Part shown: positions 22,090-32,097 of the stretch, in pieces
Layout of the letters: each line of letters starts with the position of its first letter
Position numbering within the stretch: the first letter of the stretch is position 1
Assembly: GCF_002104995.1 (NCBI RefSeq)
Contig: NW_024468249.1
Location: 124,001-188,000 of the forward strand
Direction: 5' to 3'
DNA from: Linderina pennispora
Lineage: Eukaryota; Kickxellomycota; Kickxellomycetes; Kickxellales; Kickxellaceae
DNA length: 64,000 bases
Translations under genes and position numbers: made by a program
Notes under the pieces: model-generated
Seen by the model: the letters and a program-made list of their open reading frames with translations, nothing else
Databases searched by the model: none
Told to the model about the DNA's origin: nothing

Positions 22090-23669
22090 CTACCGACCAC
22101 ATTTCCTGTGGTTTTGATACCTTGCTGTCTGCACTGGCTGACAACTGACTCCGGGACCTTGATTCCTCTGCTGCATAACATCCGGCGCCTCGACAAACAC
22201 CATCATCATGCCCCTAATAGCATGGAAAACAACATGGCAGTGGAACATCCAAGCCCCAGGATTATCTGCACGGAATCGGACAAGTGCGTACTCTCCGTGG
22301 ATGAGAAATATCGTATCTCTGGTAACCGGCGACTGCCCTGGCTTGACCTCGCGGTGATATTCTCCTGTGGTGTCGTTGACGAGTCCGCGGGCAATCACCT
22401 GAAAGCTGTGGCCGTGAAGGTGCAAAGGGTGGGGAATGTTTCCTGTGTGATACAGCAGCAGCTCAACGACCTCGAGGTGTTTTCAGTATGTGTGCATTTG
22501 TTTGTGGGACCATACATGAACGGGTTCAATGATCCTGTGACCAAGTGTCAGCGCACTGAACATTGTTGGCACAAGTGGCTCCATAAATTCCACATTATTG
22601 AATGTATCCTTGTAGATACTTTGCAGCGAATGACCAACTGTCGAGTTAATGAACAGAGAGCGGTCAGGAATAAGCTGCGGTGACTCGTCCAGAGACTCCA
22701 AGAGATACCTCGTCGAACGGCTCAGACAGGATGGATTCAACCGGCGCCTAGCTCCGCGTCCATCTGCATAGACCACTGTTCCGTTGTACAAGTGGTTGAA
22801 CGAACCCTGGGGGAATCGGCGAGAAATAGTTTGTCACACTGATATGGTAAGCGTAGTTGCTGGCCAGGGACTGCTTGGCTCTAACCAACATTGAGACGCG
22901 CTGTCCAGGATTGACCTCTGACAGCCTGCATGGGTCTGCGCTTGGATCAACGCACCAGTCGAACCTCGATAACCTCCAGCGTATGCTGGTTGATGGAGAA
23001 TTCCACCGTGGGCAAGTTCTGCATTGCTACCAGTCTGATCCTGTATGTCTTTCCGGGTGAGAAAGTGAATCGGCGGCGTGTAATTGGAACTAATCCCATT
23101 CACTAGCGTCAGCGGTTGCAGCATGCTTCTGAATTCCTTGAGATCTGGGAATGTCCATCAGTGGCCTTATTTCTCTGATTGTCGCTGTAGACCAGTCTTC
23201 GAAAGCAAACAGATACTCGCCATCGTACCTATACGGTTCATCTGGGTCGTCAATGATAAGCGGCGTGCTCAAACCATCAAAGTTTTGTTCGGCCGTATGT
23301 CCGTGAATCCAGTATGTTCCTGCCTGGTTGAGCGGGATTTCGTAGGTAAAGTCGGTCCCCGGCGCGATAGAGCATTCAGTGAACCATGCCAGTACCATCA
23401 TAGTAGTTGGTATTGTTCTGGAATATACCGTGGGCATGCAGAGAGGTAGGCACACTGAGCGAGTTGTGGACATGCAGAACTAGCGTATCGCCTTTGGACG
23501 CACGAACTATCGGCAGCGGGAGCGTCCCATTGACTGCTATACCGCGCTTGGGCTTCTGGTCGAGGCCACGACTTGTTGTCACATAGGTGATGTCCCAGTT
23601 GTGGACAACGCGCTTAGCGAATGCTGTCCACAGTGTGGCTAGTAGTAGTAGAGGGATAAGAATTTGCAT
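22090..23669 (-). CDS. Secreted multicopper oxidase (laccase/ferroxidase family; seven indels)
   Basis: A three-cupredoxin copper oxidase of about 525 residues. The N terminus (MQILIPLLLLATLWTAFAKR) is a signal peptide. Copper ligand motifs appear in the family order: SLHAHG (type 2/3), GTYWIHGHTAEQ, PHPLHLHGHSFQ (type 1 plus trinuclear), and WMFHCHVVFHA (HCH with the axial/His pair). GISSNYTPPIHF and NLPTVEFSINQHTLEVIEVD are the domain-2 features shared with Fet3-type enzymes. It lacks the C-terminal transmembrane anchor of Fet3, so a soluble extracellular enzyme is likely; whether it oxidises Fe(II) or phenols is open. The frame breaks at about 23382, 23147, 23063, 22962, 22803 and 22541 (one extra base each) and at 22477 (one base missing). 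All copper motifs survive, which argues for sequence error over decay. Confidence 0.87.
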
Positions 23670-24958
23670 GCAAAGATGCTGTATAGTAGGATTCTGGGGG
23701 TGGTAGGAGGAACATACAAATGATAGCGAACGAGCGGGCAAATGCAGCCTGGGTTTATTTTGGTTGCTCTCGGAATAGAGTGGCTGCAATACCCATCGCC
23801 ATTTGTTAGAATATGTTCTTGGACTACAGCCACGCAAACGCCCCTGCCCACCTACAATGTTTGATCGCATTTGCCCTTTACACTATATTACGCTCACAAA
23901 TGCCATTTTAGTATCGAATATCGCGAATGTGTTAAAATAAGCCACCTGTCTTCCTGCTTCAGGACGTCTACCTGTGGCATACCTATGAAACTAAGCGAGT
24001 GCTTTCCACCTGCTATGTAGGTCTGGAGATGCCGCCATGGATGTAGTATCTCAGAATTATGCTTTGGATGATGGTGAGGCTGACAGGATTCCTCCTTGAT
24101 AGCCATTTTTGATCCCCATCTTATTATCCATAAAGTTTGATAATACTTCTGTGAAGGCTGAGAATAAAAGGCGGGACTGGGTGGTCCTGGGTACAGGCTT
24201 ATATGCAGCTGGTTTGGCATGGTGGCTTCAAAGTGCGTTGTCGTTTCGAGGTCAACATCTCCGAATACTTCAATACAACAGCTGCTGCCAATTCTGTTGT
24301 GACTGCCAATGGCCAACTGGAGCAGAAATACCAGCGCCAAGCAAACCTCAATCTATGCTGCAGATAATAATAGCATTATTAGTTAACTCGTTCGACCAGT
24401 TACTTATTGGCTTGCAGCCGTGGTTCCTGCTGCCTTTCTGCTGCCTTATCAGCGTGATCAATACTTACTGGCTGGCTGATCTCGCATCGCAAGTGCGGGA
24501 TAGTCGGCAATGGAGATGCTGTTCTTGCCGACATATCTGTGTATCCATCCATAACAAATCTACACATGCCAATGTTTCATCAATGCAACTAGACTACACA
24601 GGACATATCGTGGAGGCAAACTGCTGCAGGCCTGTTCTCCTGTTCTTTGATCCTAATCTCAATGTACCCGCGTCCAATTAGCACTATATCATGTGGGATA
24701 TAACCCTATTGTTCACACAGCGAAGAATCTAAGCAATGGCAATCACTTGCATTGTTGGTAAAGTCTGTATGTGCGTCATCCTTCTTCCGAATATGTAGGT
24801 CAGGCTCAGGACAAGGAAGCTGTGCGCCAACCTCATTGTAGCAGACATAGCCGATGCTAACCGATTACAAAAGGACAAGGTTTCGCGCATCATTCACTGC
24901 TCCTGCCTATTCCAAACTTTTGTCGCAGCTTTCACAATCTAGTCAGCCATTTGCCAGC
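23670..24958. other. Intergenic, about 1.3 kb, divergent promoters
   Basis: Between the divergent oxidase and F-box-like genes. Several 130-190 residue open frames exist on both strands but show no domain or codon bias. Nothing else recognised. Confidence 0.45.
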
Positions 24959-26743
24959 ATGCCGTCGTTTTACTCAATTTCCCAGTTCTTCCCCCGCGTA
25001 TTATCGAGCAAATAATCTTTTTTGCCTCAGATATGAAAAGGACATCGAGGCAGCGCCTGAACACTTACCCAGATGGCTTGGGTATTGACCAGGGGTTCTT
25101 TTCTTTCCTGTCAGTGTGTCAGAACTGGCGAGCCGTTGCGTGGCCTCTGCTTTACCAAGAGGTATTTTTGCAGGTCTCGCGCGACAGCGACAAGCTCGGC
25201 AGCAAAATGTACATTTTCGGAAACACTGACGAGTACAACGACTTTCCGAGCCTGGAGGCTGCAGTCAACTCTGGCGCAGAGCAGATGGTAAAGGACCCTG
25301 CATGTTACTGTGCCGCTAGCAGAAATTGCCAGTGGGCTGCTGGTGCCACTTTTGGAATCAGGTCCTCTGGCGGGCAAGGTGCTTCCAGAAATCAGGAGGG
25401 TTATTTTTACCGGCTGTGCCGACAAAATATCGGTGTCCGAGGGCTTGCAGGCAGAAGTGGCCCAGAACATATCCGAGTTCTGCGGGCTCTTTCGGACCAT
25501 GCTCCCTGCAGCTAGCGACATTGTCTTTCGGTTGGATGCCGATTCAGCGACTATTTCCGAGCCAAACATTGACCGCATATTCGAGCTGATTACCAAGAGC
25601 GCCAAGGGGGTATACTATGTCAACAAAAACGTATACGCTACCTCTCCGTATATGCCCAAGGCAATCAACTCAAAAGGACTGACATCCCTTGACTTTCTCT
25701 GACGCGAGCGCCGAAGGAGCACACGTTCAGATTGCGCGCTTGTGTGTCAGCACGCTCGAATCGCTGTGTCTCAGCATATTGGAGCGGGAGCAGTGCATCA
25801 ACCTTATCCAGGACGACATCAAGCTGCCTCTCAAGTACCCGCATCTTCAAAAGGCTTGTGTTCAAAAAAGTGCCCTGGGCACTGGTTGAGCTGCCCGATG
25901 GCTTCAGTGCGCCAGATGTGGTCCTGTTCCCTGAGCTCAAGTACTTGGAGTGCGACGACAAGTACCCGTACAAATGCGACATTTTGCTGCGTGGCAATAG
26001 CCCGAAGATACAGCACTTGTCGGCGCCGCTGTTTAGCGAGCTCCGCGATGACTTTGTGCTTCGTATCGCTATGAACCCCTGGTATTTCCCGAATCTCTAC
26101 CACATCAACATCGGACCAGTCAACAGTAGACACGGCAAGTTCGAGAAGGAGTCCCTGCAGGTCCTAAACCTGCTATCGAGCCTGGCACCCGGGTTCCGCT
26201 CTCTTCAGTCACCGATGCACCTGCCCGAAGGCTGTAGCCATATTTTGACCCTACTCGATAACTCCAAGGTGCTGGATAGCGTGCAGTCGCTGGACCTGCC
26301 CAACATGAAGTTCACACAGGATGGGCTAATTAGCGTCATTGGGTCGCTGCCACAGCTAGGTCAAGCTGAGGTGCGGGATCGAGGATTCCCGGCGGCAACC
26401 GCGTCGGCGAGTGGGCAAATCGGGTGTCAAGTATCTCTCTCGACGGCACACGATCCTGCAAAGGTGTCGGTTCCAGACACTTGCGCTGGCGTGGTTTCAG
26501 CTTAACGACAGCCTGTATGTTGCAGAGCGCATACTGGTTCTGGCGATATTGCTGCCAATGATGAAGCACGTTGTTGCCCGGGACGAGGGAGAGCGCTATG
26601 ATATTGAGAGGCATATGCCGGGACTGCTAGAGTCCCCTGTGTTTAGGAATCATGCTGGGCGTTTGGAATGTGTCGAGTTCTCAGCGTCTTCTACATGCTG
26701 CTCTGTGGTCAGTCAGGCTAGGGCAGATGGCTTTGCGGCTTGA
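24959..26743 (+). CDS. F-box/LRR-like protein, first copy (several frameshifts)
   Basis: Resembles fungal F-box proteins with degenerate leucine-rich repeats. The N terminus has an F-box-like core: LPPRIIEQIIFFASDM near residue 10-25, then FFSFLSVCQNWRAVAWPLLY, with the Cys-x-x-W-R-x-V-A-x-P-x-L-Y pattern. Such domains bind Skp1 in SCF ubiquitin ligases; the target is unknown. The rest alternates hydrophobic strand/helix units typical of LRR-like scaffolds, e.g. VLFPELKYLECDDKYPYKCD and VLDSVQSLDLPNMKFTQDGL. The frame breaks at about 24987 (missing base), 25296, 25694 and 25853 (extra bases), and once or more between 26360 and 26500. About 590 residues in all. A second related gene lies at 35160-36857 on the other strand. 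Expanded families of such proteins are plausible in this lineage, but that is inference. Confidence 0.68.
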
Positions 26744-27283
26744 CATGTCTTGTATTGATAATATACAGGCAGCATGTAGAAGTAGCGACGCAGCAGCAGC
26801 AACCGGATGCATAATCTGCTAGGCACTGATGTGGATGTGTGGTAAAGCACACTTGATTCCCAATCGCTTGAGCCCAGAATGTAAGGTTAGTAGGTATTCA
26901 GCTACTCGTGCTTACCAAGTATATACCTGCTTTCATTCGTGCCTTTTGCTTTTACTGCAATGTGCCCACTGTCTGCAGTGCATGGAAAGGCAAAAGAGAA
27001 GGCATCATCTATACATGGTTTTGGAGTCCTGGCAGGCACAGTTCAAACAGGCCACAGCCTCAGCCATGATGGTTGGGGAGCGCCTGGTAGGCGAATCAGC
27101 TGCGGAGACCACAGCGGAGCCTTTCTGTGGCAAAAATTCGCCGCACCGGACGCTACGGCGCAACCGCCCAACTCCGATGAGGCCAACAAAGAGCACAAGA
27201 CGCAGCCCTGCGATATCTCGAAAGGCCCTTCAATCTCTTCTTCACTTGCAAAAATAAAAAAGCCCACACACTTTTCCGCCAAG
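26744..27283. other. Upstream region of the peroxiredoxin gene
   Basis: An open frame extends upstream of the peroxiredoxin to 26939 but is not conserved and is probably leader. No other feature. Confidence 0.5.
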
Positions 27284-27793
27284 ATGGTTATCAAGGTCGG
27301 CGACGTTTTCCCGGACGCGATTCTCACCTACCTTCCGTATGATCCGGCCAACCCGGACGCCTGCGGTCTGCCCCAGCAGCTCAAGACGCACGAGGCGTTC
27401 AAGGGCAAGAAGGTCGTGCTGTTTGCTGTCCCAGGCGCCTTCACGCCGACGTGCTCGGAGGAGCACATGCCCGGCTATGTCGCGGGTGTGCAGGACCTGA
27501 AGGCCAAGGGCGTGGAGATCGTTGCGTGTGTTGCGTCGAACGACCAATTTGTTATGCACGCATGGGGCAAGTCGTACAACGTCAAGGATGACATCCTGAT
27601 GCTCAGCGATGCGAACGGCGAGCTCGGCAGCAAGCTTGGCCTGGTTAATGACGGCACCGCGCGCCGCATGGGCCCGATCCGCCTGGCTCGCTTCGCAATC
27701 GTCGTCGACGATCTGAGGGTCACGTATGTCGGCGTGGAGCCTGCTCCCGGCGTCACCGTGTCTGGGTTCCCGGCGGTGATGGCTAAGCTCTAG
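27284..27793 (+). CDS. Peroxiredoxin, Prx5/PMP20 type, with peroxisomal AKL terminus
   Basis: A 169-residue thiol peroxidase that reduces H2O2 and alkyl hydroperoxides. Seen: the N-terminal VGDVFPDAILTYLPYD, the peroxidatic cysteine in VPGAFTPTCSEEHMPGYV (residues about 53-70), VEIVACVASNDQFVMHAWGK, and the Prx5-group LSDANGELGSKLGLVND. The C terminus is AVMAKL; AKL is a type 1 peroxisomal targeting tripeptide, as in the PMP20 peroxiredoxins of methylotrophic yeasts, so peroxisomal location is likely. The start at 27284 directly follows an A-rich leader; upstream in-frame ATGs would add a non-conserved 115-residue extension. The length fits the family. Intact. Directly upstream, in the same orientation, of CHMP1. 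Confidence 0.95.
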   Translation: MVIKVGDVFPDAILTYLPYDPANPDACGLPQQLKTHEAFKGKKVVLFAVPGAFTPTCSEEHMPGYVAGVQDLKAKGVEIVACVASNDQFVMHAWGKSYNVKDDILMLSDANGELGSKLGLVNDGTARRMGPIRLARFAIVVDDLRVTYVGVEPAPGVTVSGFPAVMAKL

Positions 27794-28007
27794 ATTTCCC
27801 AATAAATGTCGGAGGATATATTTTCTGGGCTGCGTGTTCCGCCACGTTCTTGGCACATAAACCTCGCCTTGGTCACACGTATTCCGGTGGCCAGGCACAA
27901 AGCCCGCTTGGGCGACGTGTGGTCTTGGCCTGAAATTCCACTGGGCTTCTCTCCCCCGTCCCTCTTTTCTTTCTGTAACTCTACGATTTTATAAATTAGG
28001 ACACACA

Positions 28008-28855
28008 ATGGAGAGTGCGTATTGCGTTTGGCAGCCAGCATAAGGCGGCAGCAGGAAAGGAGCAGCTTGACTAAAATAACCCACACCCTCTGCTTTGTAG
28101 ACAGCCTGTTCCAGCTCAAAGTAAGTCTCGCAGAAATGCGCCCAGCAGCTGGCGATGCGGCGACAAAGGAGGACAGGGAAAGACTAATGGAGGTGAGCGG
28201 GACCCTGTAGTTTACAGCCAAGTCGCTAGCACGACAGTCGAAGCGGTGCGAGAAGGAGGAGCAGAAGGAGCGGCTAAAGCTGAAGAAGGCAGGTATCCGA
28301 GACGGAGGAGGTTTTGGGCATTCGTTTTGGTCACTGTTTGCTCTACGACGCATGGGAGGGAGCTAACAGGGTATGTTCAAGTAGGCTATCCAGAAGGGCG
28401 ACAACGAAAGCGCGCGTATCTACGCGTCGAACGCGATCCGCAAGAAGAACGAGAGCCTAAATCTGATCAAGCTGTCGTCGCGCATCGACGCCGTGGCGAG
28501 CCGGGTGCAGACGGCGGTGATGATGCGGCAAGTGACGGGCTCGATGGCCAACGTGGTGCGCGGCATGGACCGGGCAATGGAGTCAATGAATCTCGAGAAA
28601 ATCTCGATGGTCATGGACAAGTTCGAGTCGCAGTTCGAGGACCTCGATGTGCAGACCGGGTATATGGAGGGGGCGATGGGCGGAGCGACGACGCTGACTA
28701 CGCCGCAGGATGAGGTGGACGGGCTGATGCAGCAGGTTGCGGATGAGGCGGGCTTGGAGCTCAAGCAGGAGCTGGGCAACATGGTGACCCCGCAGGCGCT
28801 GCCCGAGGACTCGGAGCTGACGGAGCGGCTGGCGAAGCTGCGCAATGCGTCATAG
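28008..28855 (+). CDS. DID2: CHMP1/DID2 (Vps46) ESCRT-III-associated protein
   Basis: An ESCRT-III component that regulates Vps4 during endosomal sorting. I reconstruct four exons: 28008-28014 (ATGGAGA, 7 bases), 28101-28120, 28211-28288 and 28385-28855, giving 191 residues starting [20 protein letters not shown], which matches the CHMP1 N terminus. Introns: GTGCGT...TTTGTAG, GTAAGT...CCTGTAG, and a third that begins GCAGGT and ends CAAGTAG, i.e. a GC-AG intron. Exon 4 has the family core [40 protein letters not shown] and [20 protein letters not shown]. The C-terminal [11 protein letters not shown] is the MIM1 motif that binds the Vps4 MIT domain. Basic helix 1 and an acidic C-terminal half are as expected. 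The exon 1 assignment rests on frame and splice fit only. Confidence 0.93.
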
Positions 28856-29258
28856 ATTGACTCTTTTGTGAGCAGTGTTCTTACATATATTGACGGGACT
28901 GATCCGCAAGCGGTGTGCAGCTGGGTGTGGTTGCGAGGCAGGCGGTCTCTGCAGAAGGCATGTGCCGAAGTGCGGACCACCAGGGCAGACATGAAGGCCG
29001 ACTGCTCCGATTGGGCATGTGTCAATTCAGCAAACGGCCGGCGATCCGGAGAGTGCGGGGCCAAGAGGAGGCAAGTCCCAGCGGCGTTGGGGAGGGAAAG
29101 ATAAAAAAAAAGCCCGGGCTTTAAAGATGAACAGTTACCGCGCATATCCTGGCCTCTCTCTCTTTCTCTCTTTCCCTCACAAACTTCTTAATTTTGATTC
29201 ACCAGCAATTCACAGCCTCGCTACCACTACCAGACTCTTCTAGCTGACCTTTCTCTCG
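28856..29258. other. Promoter and leader of ALA synthase
   Basis: The last 120 bases are pyrimidine-rich (TCTCTCTTTCTCTCTTTCCC around 29155-29175), typical of a fungal core promoter. No gene. Confidence 0.5.
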
Positions 29259-31457
29259 ATGGATCCTACCAAGGCAATGTCTATGCTGAACAAGGCGTGT
29301 CCTTATCTCGCACGTGCCGGCGTGTCCGGGCTGAAGAGCCTGGCCGGCGTCTCTGGGGCCCGTTCCGTGACGACCTCGGCCTCGCAGCAGGCACGCTGCA
29401 GCGTGTGCCCTGGGCAGACGGGCCAGTCGGCGCTTCTCGCCAAGGTTTCCGAGTGCCCCGTGATGGGCCCGTCGCTGCGCGTCAACGATGCGGCCGTGCC
29501 CAAGGCGTCGGCGGCGAGCGCGCACCCTGAGGGCTGCCCGTTCTTCAAGTGCAAGGCCAAGGACGAGGCTGCGACTGCGTCCGGTAAGTGTAGTATTACT
29601 AAATGGAGGCGGAGAGTGGCGGAGAGAGCAGTTTCCTGCCATTTTCCCAGTGCCACTGTGGGAAGCGGGAAAGAGTGGTTGTGTTGTGGCCTCCAGGGGC
29701 CACTGGCGGAAGCTATGAAACCACAGCAGCATGAAGGATCTGGGCTTTTGTTTTTGCAGCCTGCTCTTGAGATAAGATCAAAATGATTTTATCATCGCCG
29801 CGCTGTGGATCTCAGCCCAGCTTGCCTGCGCGGTGTCTTTTTTTTCCTTGTGATTACGCAAAGGCGATTCGCATGCATGCCCCATCTCTGCCTCTGTTCT
29901 CACGATAATGCAGCATGATTTTCTGATTACAATATGGCATATGTCTGAGTAGCATCCGAGACCCCAGCCACACACCAGACCAAGGAGGCGGCGTTCGACT
30001 ACGAGGGCCTGTACCAGGACAAGCTGGCCAAGAAGCACTCAGACAAGAGCTACCGCTACTTCAACAACATCAACCGGCTGGCGGCGCGCTACCCGCAGGC
30101 GCACACGGCCAACGCCAAGAACATCGTGACCGTGTGGTGCAGCAACGACTACCTGGGACAGAGCAAGAACCCGGTCGTCACCGACGCAATGAAGCAGGCG
30201 ATCGAGACATACGGCGCGGGAGCCGGCGGCACGCGCAACATCGCGGGCAACTCTGCTCTGCACCTGCGGCTCGAGTCGGAGCTGGCGACGCTGCACCGCA
30301 AGGAGGCGGCGCTGGTGTTCTCGTCGTGCTTTGTGGCGAACGATGCGACAATCTCGACGCTGTGCAGCGCGCTGCCCGACTGCGTGATCTTCTCGGACAA
30401 GATGAACCACGCATCGATGATCCAGGGCATCCGGCACTCGAAGGCCAAGAAGCACGTGTTTGACCACAACAACCTGGAGCACCTGGAGGCGCTGCTGCAG
30501 CAGTACCCGCGCTCGCAGCCCAAGATGATTGCGTTCGAGAGCGTGTACTCGATGTCGGGCACCGTCGGGCGCATTCCCGAGATTGTGGCCCTGGCCAAGA
30601 AGTACGGCGCCATCACCTTCCTCGACGAGGTTCATGCGGTGGGCATGTACGGCGCGCATGGCGCGGGTGTGGCCGAGCACTACGACTACGAGGCGAGCCG
30701 CGTGGCCCCGATGGGCCAGCGCATCCCCGGCTCGGTCATGGACCAGGTGGACATTGTCACCGGCACGCTGGGCAAGGCCTTTGGCATCGTCGGCGGCTAC
30801 ATCGCCGCGTCGTCGTCGCTGGTGGACATGATCCGCTCGTACGCCCCTGGCTTCATCTTCACCACGTCGCTGCCGCCGCCCATCAACGCCGGTGCCGTGG
30901 CCAGCATCCAGTACCTGATGCAGTCGCAGCGCGAGCGCTACCTGCAGCAGACGCACACGCGCCAGCTCAAGGGCGACCTGGCCACGGCCGGCATCCCCGT
31001 GGTGCCCAACCCGTCGCACATTGTGCCTGTCCTGGTGGGCGATGCCGAGAACGCCAAGCGCGCGTCCGACATGCTGCTGAGCGAGCACAACATCTACGTG
31101 CAGAGCATCAACTACCCGACTGTGCCTGTTGGCGAGGAGCGCCTGCGGATCACGCCCAGCCCGGGCCACTCGGACATGATGCGCGCGCGCCTGCTGGGCG
31201 CCCTGGACTCGGTGTGGAACAAGCTGGGGCTCAAGCGCACCGAGGACTGGGTTGCCGAGGGCGGCCGCTGCGGTGTCGGTGAGGACCGCGAGCACTCAGA
31301 GAAGCATGTTGGGTGGAAGCGCGGTGTCGAGCACGTCTGGGAGAACCACCAGCTGGAGCAGGCGTATACCAGCGAGATGCAGCGCAAGGGCGGCGTGCCA
31401 ATCACCCCGGCTATCCCCGAGACTGTGCAGCAGGTCATTTCGCAGAACATGTTCTAA
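29259..31457 (+). CDS. HEM1: 5-aminolevulinate synthase (mitochondrial)
   Basis: The first enzyme of heme synthesis: glycine + succinyl-CoA to 5-aminolevulinate, PLP-dependent, in the mitochondrial matrix. 604 residues from exon 1 (29259-29583) and exon 2 (29968-31457); the intron starts GTAAGT and ends ACCCCAG. The N-terminal 108 residues are a presequence-like region with four Cys-Pro dipeptides ([29 protein letters not shown]), candidate heme-regulatory motifs. The catalytic part has [18 protein letters not shown], the glycine-rich [37 protein letters not shown], and the PLP lysine in [15 protein letters not shown]. The end contains [20 protein letters not shown]. The C-terminal extension of about 100 residues is charged. 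The frame is intact. Very strong codon bias suggests high expression. Confidence 0.98.
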
Positions 31458-32097
31458 GGGTAGCCGGCGGTTAGCTTCTATTTGAGGAGCTTGATGAAGA
31501 GATGCCTCTACCACCATTCCTCCCCCACAGCCGCGTCATTCCCAAGCCCCTCTTTTGTGGCGGCTGGCTCTCCTTTGTTTCCTTCTGTTGGATAGCAGCA
31601 ACAGCAAATATCCCCGCTGTTGTTGGTTTCCCTCCTGGATCCTGCTTGGAGCCAGGTCCTGCTCGCTCCAGCACCCCTTCTTTTCCTTCTTTTTCTAACG
31701 ACACCACAGCAGATCATCGACATCTTGCCAATATATACCCGGCAACAGCCTGGCTCCATTTAGCAGGCAGAGCCACACATAAAACTATGCACACAACGAA
31801 ATGCGATATGTAGCCAGGAGCAGACCGTTTGTCATATACGGCCAGCCAAATCGTGACTCAACTTTTTGCGAAACGACACTCGCAGTATAAAATTTTTCCT
31901 TTCCAGACCGAGCTTCCTTCTGCTGGCTTCCCCGATCTTTTGTACCCGCTTTTTTCTCTCGCTTCCTCTACTTTCGATACTCTGCGAAGGCTAATTGCGA
32001 CTAATATTTATTCCACAGTTCCTCACCCCAACTCTTACAGTAAGTCTCTATCTCTCTTTCTCCCGTTCTGTAGCAATCCCTGGCCAACTTCAGAGCA
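31458..32097. other. Intergenic, upstream of GRS1
   Basis: Pyrimidine-rich promoter and leader (TTTTTTCTCTCGCTTCCTC near 31950 and TCTCTATCTCTCTTTCTCCC near 32045). No gene. Confidence 0.5.

Noticed and set aside
23894-24681. Overlapping 149- and 190-residue frames on both strands
   Set aside because: No domain, weak codon bias, and no plausible start context; considered chance.
30039-31295. 418-residue open frame antisense to ALA synthase
   Set aside because: Same codon-bias artefact; His/Val/Arg/Leu-rich with no motif.
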